Below, piece by piece: positions 1 to 9,678 of a DNA stretch of 64,000 nucleotides; position 1 is the stretch's first letter, and every line of letters begins with the position of its first letter. The stretch comes from Bryopsis sp. KO-2023. Its lineage: Eukaryota > Chlorophyta > Ulvophyceae > Bryopsidales > Bryopsidaceae. Where the stretch lies: positions 1,984,001 through 2,048,000 of the forward strand of contig BSYQ01000010.1 of the NCBI GenBank assembly GCA_030272585.1. The letters are read 5' to 3'. A model generated the notes under the pieces. That model was not told where the DNA came from. It saw only the letters and a program-made list of their open reading frames with translations, and did not search any database. The position numbers and the translations under genes are program-made.

Positions 1-40
1 TCGGGGAGGGTTCAACTCCGGATCGGACCCATTCGCTGGG

Positions 41-1138
41 ATGGGATCATACGCATCAGTGGGCCAACGAGACCCAACTGGACAGATGAACCGGCGACAA
101 GGGACGCACCCAGCGGGAGGCGGCGGAGGCGGTGGAGGCGATGACGATGATGATGGACCAGACGGATCAAGGCGACCAGGAGGGCCAGGAGGACCAGGAG
201 GACCCAATGGACCAGGAGGACCAGGAGGGCCAGGAGGACCGGGTGGACCAGGTGGACCAGGACCAGGTGGACCAGGCGGACCAGGAGGTCCGGGAGGACC
301 ACCAGGACCAGGCGCACCAAACCCACCGGATGGACGCAACCCTCTGCGCCACTTGAAGTTGCAGATGCCCAAACCCTACACCGGTGACCACGATGTGTCC
401 GTCACCGAGTGGGTTATGCAGATGGGCAGGTGGTTGCGGGCCCAAGATGTCCCTGAGGTCCAGTGGATCCGAGTGCTGTCGGCCCACGTTGGAGGAGCGG
501 CCTCGCGTTGGATGAACTTGCAGGAGCTTCGCATGGCTGAGGGGAGACGCCAACCCTTCGCTGATTGGCAAGAGTGGGCAACGGAGGCACGACGCCAATT
601 TGAGCCTACGACTTCGACGGAACGGGCCCGGACCGAGCTACGTGGCCTCAAGCAGGGAGGGACCGTGCGTGACTACGTGCGCCGGTTCCAGCACATTCGT
701 TTTCGCATCCCGGACATGACGGAGGCGGAAATGTTTTCGACGTTCGTCGCTGGGTTACGAGACCCTCTTCGCACCACTATCGCTGGATTCGTGCGAGGGG
801 ATGTGCAGGAAGCGATTGAAATGGCTGAACGACTCGACGGTGTCCGGACCCTACATCCACATTCCGGTGCCAAGGGCCAAGGAGGCAGACCAAGATGGAA
901 CCGACGAAGCCGAGTCAACAGCATTGGCGATGGACCGCGTGAGGACCGACTTGGAGCCATTGGAGACCGAGGCCGTGGCCGTGGCCGTGGCCGAGGAGGC
1001 GGAGGCCGAGGCAGAGGTCGTGGCACTGGAGGCCGACAAGGCGGAAGAGAGGCAGGGGACAAATGTCGTGTTATCTTTGTGGAGGCAACCATGGAGTGCG
1101 AAATTGTCCAAAACTGTCCGACGCCAAAAGATCAGTAA
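41..1138 (+). CDS. Chromovirus Gag (capsid part), frameshifted near its C-terminus
   Basis: The 365-codon frame encodes the structural protein that packages element RNA. Residues about 25-95 are a Gly-Pro-rich tract (repeated GGP). Residues about 105-265 form a retrotransposon Gag domain, with the expected W-rich helices and a 'YVRRFQ' stretch. An Arg-Gly tract follows at about 310-340. The expected CCHC zinc knuckle is missing from this frame but is encoded in another frame at 1069-1110, so an indel probably lies in the Arg-Gly repeats. The first ATG of the open frame was taken as start. The upstream leader is only partly in the window. Confidence 0.8.
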   Translation: MGSYASVGQRDPTGQMNRRQGTHPAGGGGGGGGDDDDDGPDGSRRPGGPGGPGGPNGPGGPGGPGGPGGPGGPGPGGPGGPGGPGGPPGPGAPNPPDGRNPLRHLKLQMPKPYTGDHDVSVTEWVMQMGRWLRAQDVPEVQWIRVLSAHVGGAASRWMNLQELRMAEGRRQPFADWQEWATEARRQFEPTTSTERARTELRGLKQGGTVRDYVRRFQHIRFRIPDMTEAEMFSTFVAGLRDPLRTTIAGFVRGDVQEAIEMAERLDGVRTLHPHSGAKGQGGRPRWNRRSRVNSIGDGPREDRLGAIGDRGRGRGRGRGGGGRGRGRGTGGRQGGREAGDKCRVIFVEATMECEIVQNCPTPKDQ

Positions 1139-1143
1139 ATTGA
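1060..1143 (+). other. Gag zinc-knuckle segment in a shifted frame
   Basis: Read in the frame beginning at 1063, the DNA encodes C-x2-C-x3-H-x4-C (CYLCGGNHGVRNC, codons 1069-1107), followed by CPKL-like residues and a stop at 1141-1143. The x3 spacing matches the nucleocapsid knuckles of plant chromoviruses. The capsid frame, this knuckle frame and the protease frame are three different frames. A decayed copy or a sequence error in the GC-rich repeat is the simplest explanation; programmed frameshifting is possible for one of the two steps. Confidence 0.7.
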
Positions 1144-1729
1144 AGGTCCGAGGCGCAGGACCACCAGCCTTGGACCAGGAAACGGGTGGTGATGAGGCCA
1201 GCGATCCGGGAGATCAAGGGCAAAGGGAAAAAAGAGTACGCTGGAAAGACCAGCCGGAAGAACCGAAACACAGCTCCAGTCCGCAAGACAGTCCCCAAGA
1301 TACAGCAGATGTGCGGACCGGGTCACCAGGGACGGGACCCTTGAGAGGAGCCACCGACGGTCAAGGGCAAGAACAGCCCGTGGGGCCATCGGACCACTCG
1401 GAGCGTGATGCATCACTTGAACCAGGGAAAGGTCAAGGAGCTACCGAGGTGGATGGGGAAGTGCTAGGGCAGGCACTTAGTCGGACCGGTTCTGCGACGG
1501 CCGACAATTTTTCTTTTTTAGCTAAGACCGGCGGGGCCGGCAAGAATAGTCGTTTTACGGGGTTTGAAATAAGGGTTTTTATTAATGACGTGCCAGTAGT
1601 GGCTTATGTCGATTCGGGCAGTTGGGAAAATTACCTTTCGAAGGAAGTAGTGGAGAAAGTGGGTGTAAAGGTTTTCCCCGAACAACGGACTTTGGTTATG
1701 GCAGACGGTTCCAGGAAACAGGTTACAGG
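1144..1729 (+). pseudogene. Pol 5' part: linker and N-terminal half of aspartic protease, cut by insertion
   Basis: This frame is open from about 801 but overlaps gag up to 1143. It encodes an acidic, Gln/Pro-rich linker and then the start of a retropepsin-like domain with the catalytic D-S-G (VDSG, near 1608). The protease is interrupted at 1729 by a hAT-type MITE. The C-terminal half, ending in an ILG-x-PWL motif, resumes at 2763. Subtracting the insert and one 8-bp target copy puts the two halves in the same frame, so the break is caused by the insertion alone. Confidence 0.82.
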
Positions 1730-2075
1730 CATACTATGGATCCGATCACGATCTAATCGGTCGTGGATTGATCGGTCCGACCGATTAAATCGTGATCGGG
1801 TTTTTCCGATCAGATCGATCGCCGATCAAATCGGTTTGGCCGATCATCGATGGAGATCGGCCGATCACCCATCTGATCGGATGACCGATTTAATCGGCCA
1901 ACTTTGATCGGCCGATCACGATCAGACCGATCAACGTCAGCCGATCAAGTGCCGACAGATCGCAACGCTTGATCGGGGTCGGGATCGGGATCGGAGATGC
2001 CGATTAGATCGGATCATGATCGGTCAATTGATCGGTCCATCACAAATGCCGAGAAATCACCACCCGCAGGTGTTT

Positions 2076-2158
2076 CTGAGGTGCAAGGATTCGAACCTGG
2101 GACCTAAGAGACTAGAGACAGACGCATTAACGCTTGGACCACTCGGAGCCACGGTCAC
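2076..2158 (-). other. tRNA-like sequence, left copy of an inverted pair
   Basis: On the minus strand the sequence has an A-box-like start (TGGCTCCGAGTGG) and a perfect B-box (GGTTCGAATCC at 2097-2087), then a 3' acceptor-like CACCTCAG. The anticodon arm does not fold well, so I read it as a tRNA-derived (SINE-like) module, not a functional tRNA. It lies in the core of the MITE. Confidence 0.55.
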
Positions 2159-2234
2159 TAGGTCATCCGTGTCATTATATACCTCAGTTTGTCGGACTGA
2201 CAGATCACGTATATAATGACACGGATGACCAACA

Positions 2235-2315
2235 AACCGTGGCTCCGAGTGGTCCAAGCGTTAGTGAGTATGCTTCTAATCCGTTAGGTACCCGGTTCGA
2301 ATCCTTCCACCTCAG
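2235..2315 (+). other. tRNA-like sequence, right copy of an inverted pair (tRNA-Arg-UCU-like)
   Basis: This copy has the same A-box-like start as its inverted partner and a perfect B-box at 2294-2304. Its anticodon-loop-like CTTCTAA would read UCU (Arg). Pairing of the acceptor and anticodon stems is poor. The two copies end in a 23-bp perfect inverted repeat (2061-2083 and 2308-2330), so the region can fold into one long hairpin. Confidence 0.55.
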
Positions 2316-2762
2316 AAACACCTGCGGGTGGTGACTTGTCGGCATTTTCGCGAGACCGATCAATTCATCGATCAAATGATCAATACCGATCATGATCGGA
2401 TGCAGGTCCGATCACGATCGGCCGATCACGATCACACCGATCAAGGTCAGCCGATGAAGTGCCGACAGGTCGCGGCGCTTGATCGTGATCGGGATCGTGA
2501 TCGGAACAACCGATCAGATCGGTGATCGGCGAACCGATCACGATCACGATCAACATGTGATCGGACGATCAAGAGCACGATCAACATTTGATCGGCCGAT
2601 CACGATCACGATCACCGATCAGCCAAAAATGAAAAAAAAAAAAAAAAAAACCGATCATTGCTAAAATCGGTTCTAGGACGCAGTTATGATGTCGGATTAC
2701 TGCTGTGACCTAATATTACCTTAGTTTTGGAAGATCGATCAGATCCATAGTATGGTTACAGG

Positions 2763-5700
2763 ACGAGCGGACCGGTTACAGTTCCGGTCCGGATCAGTTA
2801 ATTTTGTGTCCGATTTCCACTTGTTCCCTGGAATGGCATATGAAATGATATTGGGAATTCCATGGTTGGTTGCCGAAAACCCCGATTTGTGTTTTCGCAC
2901 TCGGACCATTAAGGTTCGTCGGGGCCGGAGCCAACTATCATTACCATTAGCTATTTCAACTCAGCCAAAGCCAACTGAAGTCATGAGTATTGGGGGATTG
3001 GAACCGACATCCGCCACCAACGTTTGGCGAGGGATACGGTCCAACGATTGTGGAGCTTTGATGGTGGTAGTTACGGAAGTGGAGCCAGAAGACGGACATC
3101 AGAAGGACGATGTGGAGCGACTGATTCGGGAGGACACCTCTCAAAAGATTACGAACCTACTGGAGAGCTATCGGAGAGTATTTGCCTCGGATCTGCCCAA
3201 GGGACCACCACCGGTCCGAAACGGGCACGAGTTCGAGATCAAAGTTGAGGAGGGGACGAAGCCAATCTTTCGTCCCATGTATAAACTATCTCCGGCGGAG
3301 CTTCAGGAGGTCCGTAAACAGCTGGACTACATGTTGGATCGGGAGTTGATCCGGCCCTCCAAGAGTCCATGGGGCGCACCGGTCCTCTTCGCTAACAAGA
3401 AGGACGGTGGCCTTCGCTTTTGCATCGACTACCGCTGGCTCAACCAGAGGACCATCAAGAACCGCTATCCACTACCGCTACCCGAGGAGCTATTGGACCG
3501 ACTACAGGGGGCTAAGGTGTTTAGCCGGTTGGACCTGCGATCCGGCTACTGGCAGATGCCGATCCGGCCTGAGGACCAGGAGAAGACAGCGTTCCGGACC
3601 CGGTACGGACACTACGAGTACAAGGTGGTGCCATTTGGGCTCACAAACGCCCCTCCGCAGTTTATGGCTATGATAAACGACCTGTTCCGGGATTTCCATG
3701 ACCGGTTCATGGTCGTGTTCCTCGATGACATCATAGTCTACAGCAAGAACGAGGAGGAGCATGCGGAGCACCTACGCTTGGTATTGGACAAGCTAGCGGA
3801 GCACAACCTGTACGCGAAGGCATCGAAGTGTTCTATCGCCGTGAAGGAGTTGGATTTTGTGGGCCATTGGATCTCGGCGAATGGAATCTCGCCGCATCGG
3901 TCCAAGGTCCAGGCGATCCGGGATTGGGAGCCGCTGACCTCTGTTCCTGAGGTCCGAAGTTTTCTGGGGATGGTTTCGTATTACCGACGCTTCATTCGAC
4001 AGTTTTCGAAGGTAGCAGCACCGATCCAAAAGCTTGTGAAGAAGGACCAGCCATGGGAATGGGGAGCCGAGCAGAAGGCAGCTTTTGAAGCCCTAAAGGA
4101 AAGTCTGACGACGGCTCCGGTCCTGCTGATACCGGATCCGGACAAGCCATATGTAGTTGTCACGGATGCTTCGGATTTTGCGCTGGGAGCCACATTGATG
4201 CAGGAGGCTGACGATGGACTTCAACCGGTGGCGTTCCTCAGTAGGTCCCTCAACTCGGCCGAACAGAAGTACTCGGCCTATGAAAGGGAGCTTTTGGGCA
4301 TTTCCTATGCCTTGGCTCAATGGCGCCATTATCTCGAAGGAGCGCCAAAAGGGACCACTGTCTACACGGACCACCAGCCCGCTACACACTTCCTCCAGCA
4401 ACGGGTCCTGTCTCGGACGCAAACCCGCTGGTTGAAGGCGGGATATTTTCAGTCTATTATGCCGAAGATCGTCTACCTCCCGGGCCGATCCAATGTGGTG
4501 GCTGATGCGTTGTCACGCAAGCCTCAGCTCAAGTTGAATGCAATTTTGGAGGCCAAAATTTCGCCCGGGGAGGCGCAGGAATGGACGCAAGCGACCACTG
4601 ATGACCCTACTTTGAAGCGTATTCTGGACCAACTGGACCAAGGACGACATGTACCCGGGTATTCTCGGACCGAACCGGGAATGCTTTTATATCAAACCGA
4701 ACCAGGAGTGGACCCAAAGCTAGTGGTCCCTACCACAAAACGACAAGTGGTGTTGCACGATCACCACGATGTTCCGATGGCGGGACATCCAGGAGTGGCC
4801 AGAACGGCCGAGCTCGTGAGCCGAAGATATTGGTGGCGCGGTTGGAGACGAACCGTGACCGACTATGTCCGCTCGTGCCCCACATGCCAAGTGATGAAGA
4901 CCGAGAACGCGAAGCCCAAAGGATTGCTGAATCCGCTTCCCGTTCCGACATATAAGTGGGAACAGCTGACAACGGACCTTGTGACCGATTTGCCGAAATC
5001 GAATGGGTATACCGCTGTAGCTGTCTTTGTGGACCGGCTCACAAAAATGTGCAAGTTCGTGCCATGTACCAAGGAGGTATCGGCAAAGGAGTATGCCGAG
5101 TTGTTTCTATCCCAGGTGTTCCCTACCTCAGGGATACCTGAAGTGATCGTTTCGGATCGCGATCCACGGTTCACGAGCCAGTTCTACAAGGAACTGTTCA
5201 GGCTCGTAGGAACGGATCTGCGGATGTCAACTGCTCACCATCCACAGTCGGATGGCCAGAGTGAAGTAACGATCCGGACCCTGGAGAACTTCCTTCGGCC
5301 CTATATTGAGGCCAGGCCGGAGAAGTGGAGCGACTACCTGAGCACGGCAGAATTTGCAGCGAATAACTCGATCAACGCCAGTACCAAGTACACGCCGTTC
5401 TACCTTATGTACGGCCAGCACCCGAAGGGATTGGAGTTGGACCGGCCCAAGAGTAATGTTGAGGCCGCAGAAGCCATGGTGGACCGAATGCGGGACGATT
5501 TGATGGACGCGAAGAAGAACTACCACGCCGCCCAGGAGCAAATGTGCCAAGTAGCCAACAAGAAGAGGAGGCACGTGGAGTTCCAAGTGGGCCAAGAAGT
5601 GTGCCTACGAAGTGCACATCTTCCTTTGGCCGTGACCAAGCATGTACCAGCTAAGGTCCGAAGACGGTTCATCGGGCCATTCAAGGTGACCAAAGTGATA

Positions 5701-6036
5701 TCACCGGTGGCCTACCGCATTGATCTACCAGAAACATGGCGACTACATCCAACCTTCCACGTCTCCAAACTCAAGGAGTATATACGTTCCGAGGAATTCA
5801 AGAGGGACGATCCTCCAGGACCGGCTCTGGTGGACGAACTAACTGGAGCCGAGGAATTCGAAGTGGAGACGGTTCTACGATCCAAGGGAGCTGGAAAAAG
5901 AAAGAGGTACCTGGTACTATGGAAGGGTTATCCGACCCATGAGGCCACATGGGAACCGGTTGCACATCTGGAACACTGTGCAGAATTGTTAGCTGAGTTC
6001 GAAAGGAAAAACTCAGCCAAACATGGTCATAACTGA
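2763..6036 (+). CDS. Chromovirus Pol: protease C-half, RT, RNase H, integrase, chromodomain
   Basis: The open frame starts at an ATG (2752) supplied by the MITE terminus. Numbered from there, the protease end (ILGIPWL) is near residue 35 and RT has FLDD at about 323. RNase H begins with a TDAS motif near 465. Integrase has an HHCC zinc-binding module around 665-705 and a D,D35E triad at about 742, 802 and 838. A chromodomain occupies about 1034-1085 and would steer integration to particular histone marks. All catalytic residues I can check are present, but the enzyme is cut off from its Gag and protease start by the upstream insertion. Confidence 0.95.
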
Positions 6037-6350
6037 GACCGGATCGCATTGGAGCCAGCGATGGGGGAGTTGGATCCAAATGGAGACGGACCGAGAATGA
6101 TCCGACCCCGGCTGGTATGGGACAGCTTTAACGGGGAAACATCATCTCAGTCCTGAGGTAACTCCCAGCTGACTACACGATCCGAGGAAGGCGTGGCTGT
6201 ACAGGAGTACTGGACCGTGGAGCCGGGAACGACGATAAAAACTAAGCGCGAAGACAAGGAACCATACATCAAGCGCACTTTGGTTTCTGTTCTCCGACTC
6301 GCTACTGCAAACCCCGACAAACATCTACTGTTCCTTCGTTCTCGTTCGAA

Positions 6351-7553
6351 ATGGCTGCACCAACTCCTGTCTCTAGCGCCCTTGATGCGTTAAATGCAGC
6401 GTTCACTGAGGAGACAAAGAGGTTACAGGCCACGGTAGCGGCACAAAAAGAAAGGATTCAGCAGCTTGAGAATGAACTAGCCGCTACAAAGGAGGCACTG
6501 GCGAACGCTAGGAAGGAAGCAGAAGGGGACGCGCGAAAATGGGGACGGAACCGTGAGGCGGAAATGGTTACAGGAATAGAGAAGGCAATAGGAGTTCTGG
6601 AGGGAACGTTGAAACAGCTGAGCGTCGCAGACGCAGAGGGAATTGATCAGATGCGCGGAAGGGAAACGGATCGAGCCAAAGAGGCAGAAGGGGGACAGTC
6701 AGAGCAACCATCTGACGAAGAAATGGATGAGCCCCCGAAGTGGAAAACCACCAGACGTCGTAACAAGGTGTTGCGTCGAAGCTCCTTCATATTGGACGAA
6801 GCTACGGAGGTGGATCTGAGTGAGGGAGATATCGGAAGTGAGGAAGGTGCCGTCGAAGAAATGGTGGATACAGATCAGGAGGAATGGGACTCTCTTTACG
6901 GGACTGAAAGTAAGATGGACGTGAACCCCCCTTCGCGACCACCCACTACCGAGTCCGAGCCTGCCATCGTTCCACCTGGTCTCGCACCGTCTCCCAGTAT
7001 CCCGACGTCACCAACAGCACCGAGCGTCGTAGCCCCCTTCAGTTGCATTGCGTGTGGGGTTACGCGAACGGTCCCACGCCAAACGGACCAGGTCCTATGC
7101 CCCCGCAATCACCTCGTGTGCCGGACCCACCACGCGGGATATCGCATCGCCGTGCGAGCCGCTAAGTTCTACGAGCAGGGCCTCACCCCGACAACGGCGC
7201 AACTGCTAGCCAATTCGGCAGACCCGGTCCAGGGCGCGGTTGAACTCGTGCCGCAATGGGGTAACCCGTTCCCGAGTTGCCCCATGTGTCAAAAAGACGT
7301 TCTCCCGCTCTGGACCGGGAAAAGCAAAAAGCAGTTGCGAGACTGGAATGCGGCTTACCTCAAGGCCGTTGGGGTGGATCCCGTTGGAAATCGACAGGCA
7401 AGAGGAACTTCACAGGGAGCGGTATCGGCGGAGCAAACGCAGGAGCGGACCCAGGAGCAGCGTGGAGAGCACTCTGGAGGATCGTCACAGCAAACGCAGG
7501 CGGTCCAAGGTCCCAGAACGCGACTTCGCAGTCGTGGCAAGAGCCAGAAATGA
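6351..7553 (+). CDS. Extra 3' ORF of chromovirus: coiled coil plus RING-like Cys/His cluster
   Basis: This 400-aa ORF lies between pol and the 3' LTR, where an envelope gene would sit. It has no signal peptide or membrane segment. Residues about 14-90 predict a coiled coil (heptads rich in L, E, K, A). About 95-220 is acidic and Ser/Pro-rich. The C-terminal part has C-x2-C-x14-C-x3-H-x2-C-x2-H-x49-C-x2-C, which fits a RING-type cross-brace with one long spacer. A basic tail ends the protein. The layout suggests a ubiquitin-ligase-like or multimerising nucleic-acid-binding protein. Function is inferred from motif spacing only. The ATG used follows about 300 bp of non-coding sequence after pol. 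Confidence 0.72.
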   Translation: MAAPTPVSSALDALNAAFTEETKRLQATVAAQKERIQQLENELAATKEALANARKEAEGDARKWGRNREAEMVTGIEKAIGVLEGTLKQLSVADAEGIDQMRGRETDRAKEAEGGQSEQPSDEEMDEPPKWKTTRRRNKVLRRSSFILDEATEVDLSEGDIGSEEGAVEEMVDTDQEEWDSLYGTESKMDVNPPSRPPTTESEPAIVPPGLAPSPSIPTSPTAPSVVAPFSCIACGVTRTVPRQTDQVLCPRNHLVCRTHHAGYRIAVRAAKFYEQGLTPTTAQLLANSADPVQGAVELVPQWGNPFPSCPMCQKDVLPLWTGKSKKQLRDWNAAYLKAVGVDPVGNRQARGTSQGAVSAEQTQERTQEQRGEHSGGSSQQTQAVQGPRTRLRSRGKSQK

Positions 7554-8153
7554 GTTACAACAGGTCTAACCTGTTTGGGAACCAGTGGAGTGATTGGTGT
7601 GTTTGTTTTCTTTTGGTTATAAACTTTCTGGACTGGGACCAGTTTTTGATTCATATTTGCTATACCTGTTTGGATGGACCCAACAGTCAGTTTGGGATTT
7701 GTTTTATTCTGCATACCACCCATGTTCTGTGGAACCATGGGGGAGTTCTGTTTTTGATCTGGTTATGATTTTTCCTGTTTTATTGAAGTATCAATTTGGG
7801 TTATTTGGGTGTTCAGAATCAAACATTTGAGTGGATCCAGGCTGGGATCCAGAGGTTACCTTCCTTTTCTTTCTAAGGTAACAGGGAACTATATCGATTT
7901 TGCAGACATTATTGGATCCAGGGGTTTCTTTTGTTTTGATTATTGGATCCAGGGGTTTTTGTTTGGTTGTTGGATCTCAAGGTAACAGTGGTCAAGGGGA
8001 CCAGTGTCGGATGGACCGATAAGAACCTTGTTTGTTTTTGAACACAAACATTTTTGGCATGTAAAAAGGTTCGGGGTGACTTGGGTTGTGTAAACTGATC
8101 TCCTCTCATATACGTGGTGCTCGGGACGCGCACTTGATGGGGGGGGGAGTGGT
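7554..8153 (+). other. 3' non-coding part of chromovirus with polypurine tract
   Basis: No gene is seen. The stretch contains short direct repeats of an ATTGGATCCAGGGGTTT unit (about 7912-7957) and ends in a G-rich polypurine tract (about 8139-8152) abutting the LTR start. That position fits the plus-strand primer for reverse transcription. Confidence 0.6.
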
Positions 8154-8563
8154 TGATACGAATGTGGACTCTGGAACGAGTACACATTCACCTAAGTCGA
8201 TCCAGTCGGACTGGATCAGCCTGGTCCGGTAATCAGTGCCTGGTTCGGTACCAGAGCCGGTCCAGCAGTACAGTCCGACTGACCCAAGTGAGAGGTGGAC
8301 ACGGTGGCAGTTACCGTGTCCACACAATCCAACCAACGGTCCTGAGAAGGATTTGGTCTGGATCTGTCGGTCCAGTGGACGCTGGGTCCGACAGCTCTCA
8401 ACCGTTCCTTTTGCCAGGTTGTCGGTCCGGCCCCATATTTATTGGATCCGGACCGAGGTAACAATGTTCTAGAGTAAGCTTGTAAGCAAAGACTCTTATC
8501 CGTGTTTCCGTGGTTCTAGACGTAACGTCTACCACTACTCGATACTTTCCCGTGTTTTTATCA
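8154..8563 (+). repeat. 3' LTR of the chromovirus
   Basis: The 410-bp segment starts TGATACG just after a purine-rich tract and ends TATCA, giving the short TGATA/TATCA terminal inverted repeat of an LTR. The right boundary is confirmed independently because the minus-strand RT frame of the host element stops in the TGA formed by the last three LTR bases. The partner LTR is outside the window. Confidence 0.8.
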
Positions 8564-9280
8564 CCAACCCGCAAACCTCGCCAACCTGCGCTTGGGAACC
8601 TTCCTCATTTCCTTTAGTAATCGCGCCTCCCTGTGGATCCGAGCAACCACCAGGCCCTGCGCCGTATCGATTAGCATGCCCAAATGCCGAAATTGCTGCA
8701 CCGCCTTCCACTGACACTTTTTCTCCTTCCAGCGCAACTGTAAATCCACCAGTAGGCCTCGAATCAACTCCCCCAAACCGTTCGCTGCCCGCTCGCTGCT
8801 CATTGCTCCCGCAAAGTCGTCCAAATAGGGAGATATCGTTGGCGCTGGGTTGCTCATCCAATACCTCCTCAATCCTGGGGAGGTCGGACATTTCCACCTC
8901 GACATCCTGGGCGCTCTGAGAAAGGAAACCACTGCCCTCATCACCTTCGTGAAAATCGCTGGGGCATTCACGAACCCGAACATCAGAGCTGGGAACTCGT
9001 AAGTCACTCCCTCGATGGTCGCACAAAAGAAGCGGACCTCCGACTCCCGAAACCTGATGTTGAAGTAAGCGTCCTCCAAATCCCAGGCCACGATCCAATC
9101 CTGCGGTTGCAGACGAGGGAGAAAAGAACGGAGGGTCTCGTATTTTACCGATAATTTGCGGCAAAAGGAGTTCACAAACCGAAGATCGACGCACAACCTG
9201 TGGCCGACCACGACGTCGTCTACCTTCTTTTCGACCAAGAAAGCGCGGGACACGTAATCCTTGCAACGCGCTTCCCTCAT
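8564..9280 (-). pseudogene. Reverse transcriptase fragment of DIRS-like element
   Basis: The frame opens at the hAT target duplication and encodes the RT fingers and palm: an FLVEKK..RLCVDLR start, the first catalytic Asp in DLEDAYF, an FGFVNAP motif, and YLDD carrying the second Asp pair. Thumb-like residues end in RLARFAGW. The frame stops at 8561 in the chromovirus LTR. Upstream it is continuous across the hAT excision point into 15177 and beyond in the same frame. The gene was therefore intact at both sites before the insertions and is now dead. Confidence 0.82.
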
Positions 9281-9300
9281 CATACTAGGGATCCGATGCC

Positions 9301-9600
9301 GACATGTCGGTCATCGATCAAACCGATCTCCGATCAAGATCGGTCCCTGCAGTTTCCGATCAAGCCGATCACCGATAAGATCGGTCCGATCAGACCGATC
9401 GCCGATCAAAATCGGACCGATCAAAAAAAAACGGTCCGACTTTTCCGATCAAAATCGGCCGATCACCCAGTTCTGCCTCGGAAACCAGATCGGATCGGGA
9501 TCGGGATCGGCGGTTTCCGATCAGATCGGAAATTGACCGATCTGATCGGCGCGTCGCCGATCATGATCGGCGACGCATTATCACTCGACAACGATCAAAT
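9301..9600. repeat. Left subterminal GATCGG/CCGATC repeat array of hAT
   Basis: Dozens of CCGATC and GATCGG hexamers occur in both orientations, often fused as palindromes. They are the likely binding sites for the BED-finger transposase, as subterminal repeats are in other hAT elements. The same motif fills the other end (about 14820-15060) and both flanks of the MITE at 1730-2754. Confidence 0.75.
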
Positions 9601-9678
9601 CGCTGGTCCGGCTACCGATTCCCCTGATCGGCACCACATCAAAGCCCGTGGCGTCGGATTATCCGTGTTTCCGTGAAC

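Larger units (their letters stand above)
1730..2754. mobile_element. Non-autonomous hAT-type transposon (MITE) inside chromovirus protease
   Basis: The 1025-bp element begins CATACTATGGATC and ends with the exact reverse complement. It is flanked by the 8-bp direct repeat GTTACAGG (1722-1729 and 2755-2762), the target length typical of hAT elements. The termini differ by one base from those of the autonomous hAT at 9281-15168 (CATACTAGGGAT), and both carry dense GATCGG/CCGATC subterminal motifs. It has no transposase and is presumably mobilised in trans. The core holds two inverted tRNA-like copies. Its last three bases provide the ATG that appears to start the downstream pol frame. Confidence 0.93.
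1..8563 (+). mobile_element. Ty3/gypsy chromovirus LTR retrotransposon, 5' end outside window
   Basis: Gag, protease, RT, RNase H, integrase and a C-terminal chromodomain occur in the order typical of Ty3/gypsy chromoviruses. An extra ORF (6351-7553) and a 3' LTR (8154-8563) follow. The 5' LTR and primer-binding site lie left of the window. The element sits in the RT gene of a DIRS-like element on the minus strand, whose open frame stops exactly at the last LTR bases (8561-8563). The five bases after the LTR (ccaac) should be the target duplication and should recur left of the 5' LTR. A hAT-type MITE splits the protease, so this copy cannot make an intact Pol. Confidence 0.93.

Noticed and set aside
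12..598. Minus-strand and second-frame ORFs over the Gly-Pro repeat of gag
   Set aside because: They are shadows of the GGP-coding repeat; the Val/Leu- or Gln/Asp-only composition follows from the triplet repeat.
9301..9600. CRISPR-like or centromeric satellite array
   Set aside because: The repeats are hexamers in both orientations without spacers of fixed length and are bounded exactly by transposon termini; the genome is eukaryotic.
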